A DNA stretch of 64,000 bases from Dromaius novaehollandiae. Taxonomy: Eukaryota; Chordata; Aves; Casuariiformes; Dromaiidae. Of this stretch, positions 25,258 to 37,100 are shown one piece after another. The notes below the pieces were generated by a model, which was not told the origin of the DNA, did no database searches, and saw only the letters and a list, made by a program, of their open reading frames with translations. The stretch is taken from positions 143,671,017 to 143,735,016 of the forward strand of contig NC_088099.1 of NCBI RefSeq assembly GCF_036370855.1. Reading direction: 5' to 3'. Every line of letters begins with the position of its first letter. The stretch's first letter is position 1. The translations under genes were made by a program, and so were the position numbers.

Positions 25258-25269
25258 AGTTGTCTACAG
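25162..25269 (+). other. ZNF706: ZNF706 exon 3 (codons 46-76, stop)
   Basis: It starts directly after AG at 25160-25161 with ACA CAA ATG, encodes the zinc-finger C-terminal half and proline-rich tail, and stops with TAA at 25255-25257. The 3' boundary is placed at CTACAG before GTCATT, the best donor after the stop. GTCATT is weak at +3 and +5, so that edge is less certain. Confidence 0.85.
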
Positions 25270-25908
25270 GTCATTACATTAATTTCTAAATAATAGTCTG
25301 AGAAAGTTGTATTATAAATCAGTTTTTTCCCCCAACCAGCTGAGAGTTGGAACTTGCTTCTTTTTCTCTAATGTGAAAATTAACTATAGTTTAAAGTTAT
25401 ACCCCTGAACTGTTACACCTAAGAAGCAAGCTAATACTTCTGTAAGTGAAAGGGCTGTGGCACTTAACTGTGCAAGGATGCTGTTTTAAAGGGAATGAAT
25501 GTTATTTGAAATGGTCATTCTTAGTTATAAGATTACATTATTTATTAGTTTTTGCTTTGAAACGTTAGTTTTGCTTTGAACAAAGTATTTGTAGTAAATA
25601 CAATCTATCCATTGGTACAAAACATGTAACAGTTGTTTAACAGCAGGTCCAATGATTGAGCCTTTTTTGTTCCTGAAGTTATGCAAGTGAAAGAAGATTT
25701 TTCTGCATCCAAACATAAAACGTAACCTCTGTATTAACTTCTAGAAGAGATTTCCCAATAGCCAGTTGTTAGGCTCTAACTGAAAAAGTAGCTATAATGA
25801 AAAAGGCTGAAATAAGGTAAAAAGTAGTAGTATGGTATTTCATTCACTCAAAGGTAAACATCATTGTGTAACAGTTCAGCTTAACTGAGTTGTTCTTGTT
25901 TTTTATAG
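25270..25908 (+). other. ZNF706: ZNF706 intron 3 (within 3'UTR)
   Basis: The intron is about 640 bp, with a weak donor GTCATT and a strong acceptor TTGTTTTTTATAG. It is AT-rich, without AATAAA. If it were retained, the protein would not change because the stop is upstream. Confidence 0.7.
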
Positions 25909-26210
25909 GTGAAGTCATGGCACCTATTGACTCTTCTACTGTCAGATCTTACATAACAAACCTGCAGCTGCTTTTCTAAAACTGTTGATCAGCAAAAATG
26001 AAGGGGCTACAGAAACATTCATATTTTTATGCTGTTCCCTCTTGGGCTTCATGCAAAGACAATTCTGTGTAAATGTACAGTTGTGCCCTATTTGGAAATC
26101 CTGAAAAATCAGTCCATACTTGTTATAAAAAATTTTTTACAATTGTAATTATATTGATGTTCATATTGTGTAAAATAACTCATTTAATAAAGTAGTACTT
26201 TGATTTTACA
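25909..26210 (+). other. ZNF706: ZNF706 exon 4 (3'UTR)
   Basis: A non-coding terminal exon of about 300 nt that starts GTGAAGTCATGG after the TATAG acceptor and ends about 20 nt past AATAAA. It is AT-rich near the end. The exact cleavage point is estimated. Confidence 0.75.
26186..26191 (+). terminator. ZNF706: ZNF706 polyadenylation signal
   Basis: A canonical AATAAA followed by a T-rich stretch (CTTTGATTTTACAG). It is the first AATAAA after the stop codon in the spliced exon, so it is the likely main site. Another AATAAA lies at about 27887 and could serve a longer form. Confidence 0.8.
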
Positions 26211-29200
26211 GTATCACAGATTAAATGCTTGTAGAAGTTCTGTTTCAACTTTCTGCATTATCTGCCTTATAAAATCCTAAAAAAGACAAAGTGGAATCTT
26301 CCCCATCCTGCCAAAACTTGAGCAGTATCATTCCACTGAAAGTAATGTACATTACAGTAAATTAGTCTCAAGTGAGGAGAGAAGCTGCTGAGATTTATTG
26401 TTCAGTGTGCTGCGTGCTTGAGCTCAGTCAGTAGTGTTCGAGTTCTTGGCTCAAGAGGCAAAGTAAACTCCTTAGAAGCTGCGTTAGAATCACGAGACTT
26501 CCTTCTGCATGTTTTTGTTCTGCGTGTGAGAGTCTAGTACTTACAAGCCATTTAGAACGGGATTCCTTTATTGCAAGGGAGCTTGTTCCTTGGAGTCGTG
26601 CACTGGAGAGACTCTTGTTAGACAAGTGATCCTCAATGGCTAAGGAAGCTGAAAGATGATAGAATTTAATGCTTTTGGGCACGGTGGCTTGAGTAATGCT
26701 GACAAATGTTATATCAGGTTAAAGTAACTCTGCGCTTACTTGTAATATTGATTTGAAAGATTTTTAAAGATACTTGAGCAGTCAGCCACACAAGCTCCCC
26801 CTCAGATGTGTCTGGTTATTTCAGTAGCAGCTCTTCAAGAAATATGTAAAGTAGCCAGCTATTAATACCCTTACTTCACAACCAGCTTAAAATAAGCCTA
26901 TTGGAATAGAGCCAAAGCAACTAAAATCATATGGATAGTTTTAAGAAATCAGATGTGATTAAAGTTTCATTGTCAGGAAAAAGCTGGATAATAGCACTCT
27001 GGCCAAGAGCATTTGAGAAGCTAAGCATAATTAACCTTAGTGTTCTGGGTGCAGTTCTAATCCCAGATGCACAGCACAGAAGTGGTAGAAAATATCTGAA
27101 TTGTGCTAGAAGGTCTCCCATCCTCCCCATTTGGAGTGGGCTTGTTTAAAAACTAAAGTTTTGAAGTTACAGTAAGAAGCAATACTAGAATAGCAGTGAT
27201 TATTTATTTTGCATCAATTATAACCACAATAATTTTGGCAGTCCAAGTAACCTTTGCTTCATGGCAGGACTGTATATCTGACTTTCAAATGGCTTCCTGA
27301 AATCTAGGACCATAGTCTCAAAGACTCACTCAACTTAAAAGAATGCACTTGGTATTTTATTATATAAAGTCAAAGCCTTTGTCTTTGTCCACTTGTTTGC
27401 TCTTTAATGAACTACTTCTGTGCGATTAGCTTCCTGTCTTCTTTACTATGACAGTTACCTCTGTAAATACTCAGTTTGGCATAAAGTTTCTCTGTATTAT
27501 AGTCACTCTGGGATAACCTGTATACCACTTAACTTTTATAGATAAAGTTGTTTTCCTCTGGGAGTAATCCACTACTGCACTTGTACACTTGACATCAGAA
27601 TGTAACCCTTCATTTATTTTTTTATTTATCAATAAGTATATCCTGACAGACTAGCTCCCAGGAGACATGAAATCTGTTCTCAACCTTTGTGCTGGATGGG
27701 GGAGGAGTACTTAAATGTTGCGATGCTGTAGTTTGTCTGAAAACATGCCCAGTGCAACTTGATTAAGGTATCTCTTGCACTTGCTGGTATTTGGTAATCT
27801 GATTTTATTTTGGAGAATGTTTGAGATGCATCCCTATAGTTCAGTCCTAAGGTGAAGTATATGTTCCTTCAGATTGTGTAGCATTAAATAAAAATATTTT
27901 GTTTCATAAGCAATCTCTCTTAATGAGCACTTAAGAGCTGGAAAGCTGTATCACTTGTAGGATGGATGAATTATGTTAGAATTGTTATATTTTCAAAACT
28001 GTATGATGTTCAATTCAAAAATACCATATGAACTGATGTTTTTTATGTAGTAGAAGGCAAGGGTGATCCTCAGTTCAATAAGACCCCTGGTTGCAGTAGT
28101 TGTAATCTAAAATACAGTAACAAATTAAACCTATGACTGAATCATTATAAAGGCTTTATAAGTATAGTACGAATGCTATACTAAACGGGGGAATTGTTAT
28201 CATTTAGAATATTTGCAATACTCTTTGTACCTAAAAGTTCAGAGGAAGGTCTAGGAGTTCTCTATCATCTCTTCGTGATCTGAAGGATGGCACCCTGTTA
28301 TCTGGCTAAAGACACAGTTGTGCATTGTAATGTGTCTGATTAAAGAGAATTAAAAAACTAAAATGTAAAATGTGATATTTCATGCCTGCTCTTAAAAACA
28401 AGTATTACTTCACTTCTAAAATGCATTTGCCTAGCTATGGACAGTCCTGGAGCTTGAAGCTGTCTAGAAGGAAGAAAAATAGGTGTGGAAAAATTCCCAT
28501 GTTCTCTTGGGAGAGATTCATCTTTGTACAGGGACAGCTTTTAGGTTAAGTATTCTGGTATTGTCAGTATGGTTGTCAGCTGTGATGGATAGTTGCGGAG
28601 CACAATTTTAAAATGTGATTTTGGATTTTTCGAAAGCCTGCATCTCTTCTTCTGGGATTCTCTTTAAATATCATCTAAAAATAAGAGCAGGACTTAAAAG
28701 CCTTTGGAAAAAAAATTTTCTCACCTTAGATCCCAGAAAAAGTTAGTATGTATAATCATGATTAGGTCATCTCAAGGACTACTGAATAATTTGCAGTAGT
28801 TAATAAGAACAGCTTTACAATTTGTCTTGATCCAGACTTACTGAATAAAGTAAAAGTACAGAAACTTGCCTATACCTAAGAAATACTATTTTCTTGCTAT
28901 CAAAGAGCTGTGTGAAAAATCTGAAATAGAAGTCAGTTGCTGTGTAGCCTTAAGGAAATAGCCAGCTTTATACAGTGCTCGCAGATAGTCCCTGGAGACT
29001 ATCCCTTTTGGTTATTTGCTGTTAAGCTGAAAACACTTCAGCTCAACTAAAGCTAATGACCAGAGGCTGTTTGCAAACCATGTAGTAATGAAGGAATTTG
29101 TAGCATTTTGGTCAACTATATAGAACTGTTTTCATCTCTTGATAAAATGAACTAGTAGAATTTCTTTTATCATCAGACACTGATAGGATTCACAAAAACA

Positions 29201-29939
29201 AGTTGGAGAGTTAGGTTTTACTGAAACTGTGGTTCTTCCTGAGATCTGACTGGTGAAGTTGATTAGTCTTGCAGAGTTCACAAAGAAGGTAAAGGTCAGC
29301 TTGCATTTTTATCTGGTCAGCTCCATTCTGCTGAGTATAGTTTTTAGACCTTTAATTTACCCATTTAGAACCTTAAAGGTTTTGCTGTGGACTTTGAATT
29401 CACCTCCAAAACTCAACATTGGACTCGTTCAGTTTATGATCTTCTTTATTCCATAGCATCATCAGAGAGGCTGCTCAAGTCCAGACAATGGGAAGGTAAT
29501 ATAAATGTAAAGAATGTAAACGTAAAGAATGTATAAGGCTGTAGAATTTTGCTATCAGCACTTTGATTATTTGAAAATACTTAATGTATTGTTGTTTTAT
29601 GGCTTTTGGTGTAGATAAGATAGGCTGGAGATTTCCTGAGGGCCTTGCGTTATTTGGGTAGCTTTCAGTAAAAGAGTAGGTTGGATGTATGTTTTGAAAC
29701 TCTTTGATAAGGCTTTTAGCCCTGAGGTTTCTGGGAAAGGAGGAATTTGTATCCATCCCAACATTGTTATCCAGCATGAGTCTGTTCAGCTGCACAACTT
29801 TATAAACATTAAATGGACAATAATTTTCAGAGGAAGGCTAAGTTCTGTACAGTGCTTTGGTGCAGCAAACACATTTGTATGTTCTCTATTCTTAGCTGTT
29901 ACAAAATCACAAATACTATGCAAGATACTATTATATGCT
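26211..29939. other. Intergenic region 3' of ZNF706
   Basis: AT-rich sequence with no open frame of interest. An AATAAA near 27887 (TTAAATAAAAATATTTTG) might mark an extended 3'UTR. Near 29508-29535 there are two degenerate copies of GTAAAGAATGTA. No transposon or RNA gene was identified. Confidence 0.6.
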
Positions 29940-31590
29940 GGAGATCTTTCAGAGAAAGAAAGGCTGAAGAAAATCTCAAGAAGTTACCTAGTCCATTGCC
30001 TTCCTCCAAGATTGGGTCAGATCTGGCAAGACCGACAAGCATTTGTCTACCTTGTTGTTTAACAGCTTCCCATGGAAGGGATTCTGTGACCTGTGAGCAG
30101 TGTGTACCAGTGTTGATTGAACCTTACAGCTGAGGAAATTTGAAAGCAAAATTTGTATCCCTGCAAGTTAAGTCAATTACTTATTGTTCTTACTGGCAAA
30201 AGATATGATGAATGGTAGCCTTATGTGAACATTGCTGTCTTGTCCTTTTGGTCTTCTCTTTTAAGTAAACAGTTAATTCAATCAGTCTTCATAAGTCGGG
30301 CCTTCTAATCTAGGAGTTTTTTCTGCTCCCCTCTGGGTCCGCTCCAGTTTGACTATGTTCTTAAATTGTATTGCCCAGAAGGTGACCCGAAGTGCTGGCT
30401 GAGGCTAGTGCAGAGTAGATAAAGCTATTAACTTCTGGGGCTTACATATATTAGTTGCATTCATACGTGCCAGAATTACATTTGCCTTTTTGCAACTGCA
30501 TTGCGTTGACTTGCATTCAATTTGTGCCTTGCAAATGCTCCAGATCCATTTCTGTACCACTACTGTCCAGCCTGCTAATCTCCATTTTGTGTTTGTATTC
30601 ATATTCAGTGTGTGCATACCTGTCTTTAATGGATCTCGGACAAAATTTATCAAGATCAGTGTTCTGTTCTTGTCTACTAAACCGTTTGCAGCTCATCCAA
30701 GTGTGGTGTCATGAGCAAGTCTTGCAAATGGCCTCCTTTACTCTGTAACCTGAGTTGTTAATGAACATACTAGATGGGATGGATTCCAGGCAGTCTTGCA
30801 GGACTCCACTGGAGTACCTTCTCAGTTTCCCAGTAAGCCTTTGGTAATTGCTTTTTGAGAGCATTTTTTACAATTGTCATTCTCCTTGTGATTGGTATGA
30901 ATTGGAGCTCACTATTTCATCTGTGAGGTTGTTACATGGTTACCATGTCAAAAGCCTTTGCAGCAGCAGTGACATTTCTGCATCTGGTGCTCCTGTAGCC
31001 ACTAGGTCAGTTTACACCAAGAAGGAAACGGAGATTAGTGTAGTGTGGCATAGTTTGTTCATCACAAATCTGTGTTGGCTGTCTTTTGCCGAATTATTTT
31101 TCCACATGCATTAACCAATATGATTTTTTTTAATTATTCTAGTATTTTTCCAGGTTTAGGTTGAGTGACATAATCTCTTGTTTCTTTTTATATTCCTTGT
31201 GTTTTCCTTCTGTTCTCTTGGACTCTTCTCCAGGCTCTGAGAGTTCTCAGAGATGATCATTAATGGTCTGCACTAATTAGCTAATTACTGGAGTATTTTA
31301 GGATAAATTAATCAGCTACTGCCAACTTGAATGCCATCTAAGTCCTCTAAAAACTTTTAATTTATTCTTTCCATTTCTTAACATGCTGCTATCCTCTTGT
31401 TGAAATAATTACTAACTTTTTTTGTGGACTTAAGTCAAAAATACTCTCTTTTACTTATTTGTAAGTCTTATCTTTAATTTTCTTTCCTTTCCTATCAAGT
31501 AATGGGCCTATACTTAACTTTATCTTTTTCTAGATATTTATAGACCCTTTATTTGTGCCTCTGTTTCCCTGGCTGGTGTTTAACTCTGCA
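29940..31590 (-). mobile_element. Ancient CR1-superfamily (L3-like) LINE fragment, reverse orientation
   Basis: Read on the + strand, this stretch carries the ordered landmarks of an antisense amniote CR1/L3 element. They are GCCCAGAAGGTGACCCGAAG near 30373; a cue resembling 'gtgtcatctgcaaac' near 30705; GTTAATGAACAT near 30757; AGGACTCCACTGGAGTACC near 30799; GTCAAAAGCCTTTG near 30946; CACTAGGTCAGTTTAC near 31000; TTGTTCATCACAAATCTGTGTTGG near 31050 and AATGGGCCTATACTTA near 31501. The order matches the reverse-transcriptase part of the family as I know it. The coding strand is minus, and every frame is broken by stops and indels, so it is long dead. Both ends are approximate, and the subfamily needs a repeat library. 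Confidence 0.8.
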
Positions 31591-32611
31591 AATAAAGCTG
31601 TTACTGTGGCTTTTGAACCATCTAAACCCAAGTTATCTGGCTTTCCCTGAGAATCCACCCAAACTCTAACTAAAACATACTACAAAACTACTGAGGCCAA
31701 GTTTTTGAAAATATTTTTTTGGTGTTGCTTGGCCATCTGCAAGGGAAGTGACAGGGAGAAAACCTGCATAAGATTAAGCGGAACTGGTGTTCAGCCGCGG
31801 TTGCCAAGGCATAGGCATGAAGCAGTGTGTGGACAAGGCCACGCTCTTAACACAGCGCCCTTGAGCAAGGTCTGACAAACCAAAGCAGCAGAACGATTTA
31901 GCCTTACATCTCTTTTTTTTTGCACAGTTCGTTCAATGTGAAGCTATCAGGAGCTATAGATACTTCATCCTGATAAATTCGTGGTCCCAAACCTGTTAGA
32001 GCTGCAAATTTTCTCATTAAAGTTTTAACTGTGCTGCATATTTACTTACCCTCACATTGGCTATGGCTTAATTCCAGTATGAGTACAGCAGTGTGAGAAA
32101 CATATTATAGACCAGGCTGACTTGTTAAATCTCTTGAATGTGCAATAGCTGCTTTACTGTATCTAAAATGATATAACACTAATTAGAGCAAATGTGATTG
32201 AGTTATTTTCACTAGACATCATTCTGAGCATTTCTTCCTCTGATTTTCAAGACTGTTCCTAAACTTTAGCCATTGCTATCTATCCTTGTTTTTCATATGG
32301 ATGCTTATGCCACCCAGCCCATCATGGGAGTATGTCTCATCTGTGTTCTTTGCTTTTTGTTTGTTGGTAATGGGGTTGTAATCGAGCCTTCCTTTGCGTC
32401 GTATATAGTGCTTAGCAAAATGAAAGTACACCTGGAAAACAAATGCATGTTTATTACAGAGCATCCTCAGCCCAACAGGATGGACCTTAATCTTTAACTT
32501 TTTATTCCTGATGTGCCTTAAAGTTCCCGCAGCCATTACCTGCAAAGAATTTTAATTCTATTTTGGTGTACATGGTTAAATTTAGCTGTAAATGGTCACT
32601 GCATATTTTGC

Positions 32612-32617
32612 AATAAA
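32612..32617 (+). terminator. Candidate polyadenylation signal of unknown transcript
   Basis: AATAAA within TTTTGCAATAAAAAAGTC is followed by a GT/T-rich stretch (CATTGTTTTGAATTATTTGTGG). It looks like a real 3' end and not a random hexamer, but no upstream exon is recognised. It could belong to an unannotated non-coding RNA. Confidence 0.25.
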
Positions 32618-33885
32618 AAAGTCATTGTTTTGAATTATTTGTGGATCTTTTGAAGGGTTCAAAAATGGGTATTTCTTTCCAACCAAAAGAATAATTGAAG
32701 AATGATGTCTTCTGAAAAAAGTCTGAAATCTTTACAAATGTCTTGCTGATATTTAAAATTCTTTATGGTTATTACAACTAACTGTTACAATAATGCATAA
32801 TGCAGTGGCACTTTCTGTTATCAAGGTGATACAATTCAGATTTCATATCATAGGACTGTGAGAGCCAACTAAAATAATTTCCTGTGCAATGGAGCTCCTT
32901 TTTGTCTCCATACAGGACTTAAGGGAAAAATTAATTTGCATTTTTTGACTAGACTCCATTTGCTGAATTTATTTAGAAAGTAAATTTTGGTTGTTTCAAT
33001 GATTTTTTAAAAATACTTAACTATTCTTAGATATATTTAGCAAGGAGATTCTGCTGCTGCTGTTAGCTCTTACCAAGCTAATGATAAAAGAACAGTTTTC
33101 TTGAGGAGGTCTAAGCAATACTATTTATTCAAGACCACATTAAGAAATACTACACAGCTGCTTTTTGCTGCTGCAGTAAATCATTCAAAGAATTTGCTAT
33201 TAAATTCTTTTATGCATCTGAAAGAATGGGTCTCTGCTGGGATCATAACTTTGCCACTAACTAATGAGGAAAACTTTCCAGCTTCTAGACTGCTTTCTAA
33301 ATGGACAAAGCATGCCTATATTTTTCTCAAGTGAGAGTTTAATTCTACATCACTGAATTTGGTAGAAACTTAGTCTAATAATTTCATAAACATTCATCTC
33401 TGTGTGCAGCAGGCAGGTAGCTTGAATATCTGTAAAATCTATGAATCAGGTGTGTTACGAGAATCATTTTAGCTGACCTCATTACCATAAAAAGACAATT
33501 ATTGTGTGTATATGAGATATACTTGTCTATCCTAGAATATATACACAGTGCTGTACTAAGTAGCACGGTGATGATAAGGCAGACTTCACAAACCGTAACT
33601 CATGAAGTCATAAGATGATTTGGGCTATAGCCACTGTCAATCCTCAATTTATTCTGGCCTACCCTGCTATTTTATCATAACCCTTTTAACTGGAAATGCT
33701 GTGTGGGTAGTAGGACTCTATGGACCTCACAGATGCTAGTGTCTCATGGAGAGAAATTTGGAAACCACTGTCTTAGACGCTTTTGAAATTGTCTCTTTAC
33801 TCGCTTGCTCTGTGGCTCCAGGCATTTTCTCAGGACTCAAACATCTGTGTTGTCCCCCCTCACATCCCCCAGTTCCCCAGTTGAC

Positions 33886-33908
33886 GGGGGGGGGGGGGGG
33901 GGGGGGGG
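33886..33908 (+). repeat. Uninterrupted G23 homopolymer
   Basis: Twenty-three consecutive G, then CGGG. It is preceded within 40 bp by three C runs (CCCCCC, CCCCC and CCCC). The tract can fold as a quadruplex or pair back on the C runs. Length is likely to be variable between individuals and unreliable in sequencing. Confidence 0.9.
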
Positions 33909-34143
33909 CGGGTAGGAGTGGAATCATATAACAGCAAATTTGTCCAGTGTGAAACTATTAACTGCTAACGCTGGTTTGGTTGCACGATCTATTTTCAGTT
34001 GGTGATGGCCTGACTTCACCTTTCATTAGTATGAAGAGACAGAAGCAAGGAGACGTTTGCAGATGTGCTTTCTATGACTCGTACTGCTGAACGCCAGCCT
34101 GCTTTTCTATTGAAATGAGGCTTATGCAGTTACGCTGTCTGGT

Positions 34144-34167
34144 TGTGTCTGGATATCCCCAGACACA
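34144..34167. repeat. Short 9-bp inverted repeat
   Basis: TGTGTCTGG (34144-34152) and CCAGACACA (34159-34167) are exact reverse complements around a 6-bp spacer, ATATCC. Nothing nearby suggests a function. Confidence 0.85.
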
Positions 34168-37100
34168 GCTTTAAAACCCCTTGGATGACTACAGCCAAAT
34201 TTGGCAGAAAGGGATGCATCTTAAAGGCAATTTTGTTCCTATAAGCTTTTCAAAAAGAGGCAGGTGGGTAGAGGAAAGAGACTCTCTGTGTTCTTGCAAA
34301 GCAGGATTGAGAGCTGCAAAACAGCCTCGCTCAGTGCTGGGCACTGGAGAGCCCCTCGGAAAGAACATCAGTAAATGCCCAAACTACAAGACAAACTTCC
34401 ATCAGGGCTTGTATCTCTTCAGTCAGGAAGGAGAAGGAGAATTCAGGTTCAAACACTCGCCTGATACTAAGAGCGTGCACCAAGCATGCGCAGGGGCAGA
34501 GCTCTCCTCCCGCTTTGGCTGTGGCCCTGTGGGCAGCAGAGCCGCTGCTAGGGCTTGCTGCCACGGGAGGAGGTAGGTTGTCCTTCTTCTGCCCTCTTCC
34601 CTGCTCCCAGCTGCGCAACCCAGCATCAGCCTTGCCCCAGGTCAGGTATTTATTGGGCACTTTCGTGAGCTAAGCCAACCCAACCCACTAGTCCAACATA
34701 AAAGGATCCCTTTGCTGCGGCAGTGAGCTGGTGCGTTGCCTCGTCTTGTGAACTGCAGCCTTGGATGCCCCAAATCACATACTGCTGCTAAAAATCCTGA
34801 TGTTGTATTTTGAGCTGCTGGGGGACACCTGTTAAGCTCAGACAGCTTTCCAGGAAGTTTGTATTTCTGCACAAGATCGGCAAAGAAAAACAGCTTTTCC
34901 TTGATAGTTGTCCTGCTTAAGGGAAGGAGGAGAGTGGGAAAGGTTAGATCCCAAGTAGAGACTGTAACTACAAATCACTGTGTGCAGTTGCTTACATGAA
35001 ATGTTTGCTTTTAAACACTTGAGGCTGGTTCAGAATTAATTGATTGTTAATGATGGTCAAAGTCCATTGAAAGGCAATAAAATAAAAGTATCTCTAAGAG
35101 ACTATGCTTTATACGGCACCTGTGGCAGATACTTTGCAAATACTGACGGACCATCCCTCTAAGTAATGAGGTAATGGAATGGGCTAGGCATTTCAGTGAT
35201 TTCCACCCCACACATACCCCCTTCTCATTTCTTGTTGTGGGCGTATCTTTCCCAGACCTCTGCATGCTGCGTTGATACCTGTCCAGATACTCATCTCTCC
35301 ATGTACTCTCGAACAGACTTGTTCAGAATTGGTATCTCGGGAAGGAAAAATTGCAATGAGGGAAACTTAAACTAATGATGAGACTCCCCTGTCAGCAGGG
35401 ATGCTTACAAGCTGTTTTTGTTAAGAACTTAACTCCAGCAGATCATATGCTCTACAGCTGGCAGGGCCAGAAAGAGAAAGTCCTTCCATTTGCAGTGAGC
35501 TACAAGGGAGGAAGTGAACAAGAAAGCCTAACGAAGCAACGGGAACACCAAAAAAAAAGTACCTACAGAAAGAGCAAAGATCAGCCATGAACTCAACAGC
35601 CAAAAAGGGTGTTTCTTCCCGGAGTTTATTTACAAATGGCTCCAGGTCTCAAGTAAATAAAAGCTCTACCAAAACTTACTGACTTTATTGCTAAAACTGG
35701 TTACAATAAAATATCAAAATGTTATTCTAGCTGAAGGTTAGTTGTCCAACCTCTTAGAACAAGAAAGGCTGTTAATGTCCCCCTGGGGAGTGAATGGAAG
35801 CTGATTATAATGAAACAGATGGTGTAGAATTTAACTTAAAATCAAGATTCTTCATTATTGAGACTGATCTATCTCAAGTTGCTCTTCAAGCAAATTGGTG
35901 GATTAAGAGGTATGTGGAGGCATGAAACAATCCCAGTGGTTACCCTCAGTTAAATCTCTTGTTTACTGAATTTCATATCACATCACTTATTTTTGATATA
36001 TATCTCGTTTTTGCTAAGCTATAATAAAATCCACATATTCTTAAGAATCTATCCCTATCTGTAGAATTAATTGTATTGTTTATAAACAGTCCATCCTTTA
36101 ATTTGGAAGTTATTCCCAAAACAGTATTATTTATATTAATCTTATCTTCAAGTAACTATCATTTTCCAGTCTCTTTAGTCCCTGGTAGACTCTTCCTCAC
36201 CCCTATCTCCAGCCAACTTTATAGAAGAGTTGTTCAAGTTTTTCCTCTTCGAAAAGCTGATGCAGCTACTATTTTTTTCCAATAACTTCCCAATCTACCT
36301 CTTTAATGTAGAGTAAATAGCCTGTCTCTTCTGACATTTCCACATGAATGTCTAGCCAAGAGCTGTAGCTCAGTAGAGCTACAAGAAAGCTTTTTACTTT
36401 CTGCCCACAGCTCTTCCCCCACTTCCGCCTTTCTCCATTACTGCTGCTATCCTGCCTTTCCCTTTGGGCTGAAGGTGAGCTCTTGGCTTGGTTAGGGTCT
36501 CCGTCTAGATCCTTTTGTCCAAGTTGCATGAGTCTTGCAGGGTGTTCTGCCTTCTTTAGCTAACACTTTTGTCCAGGCCCTGGACATCTCATCTGTGCAA
36601 CATCCTTTCCACTAGCATTTGCATGCTGTCTGGCCCTGCCTGTGGCTTAGAGAATAGCTGTCCAGAGAGCTGCCCAAAAGATCGTTTTCTTTCTCTTGCT
36701 TTCCCATATTAGCCTCCTCTCTGCACTTTCCTCATTGGGTCCCTAACTCTGCCTTGCCAAAAATATGCAGGTTATCAAGAATTTCAGAGGCTTTCCTGGC
36801 TTTCAGCCACCACACTTGCCATTTTTCAGTAAGCCACGGGAGCTTGCTCCCACCACCGGTCTGTGACAGTAGTCTCTATTTGTCTTCAAGAGTCACATTT
36901 CCAAATAAGCACAGCTGTCCTTCACATGTGGGTTGTACGCTCTCTAAGCCTGACTGCTTTCCTTCAATTCCCTCCACAAAACTCTGGTTTGCCTGGATGC
37001 TTCCCACAAGTCAGTGACAGCTACCAGGTTGCTACTGCTGTTCTCCGGGTCACCCTGTCCTCATTATTTTCTCACACTTCCCCATCTGTCTGTATTCATT

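Larger units (their letters stand above)
20790..26210 (+). other. ZNF706: ZNF706 transcription unit (four exons)
   Basis: The inferred structure is exon 1 (about 20790-20890, non-coding), exon 2 (23848-23984), exon 3 (25162-25269) and exon 4 (25909 to about 26210). All introns are GT-AG. The coding part lies wholly in exons 2 and 3. The stop codon is only 12 nt before the last exon junction, too close to trigger nonsense-mediated decay. The 5' and 3' ends are estimates: the start comes from the CpG island and the donor, the end from the AATAAA at 26186. No competing gene was found on either strand. Confidence 0.9.
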
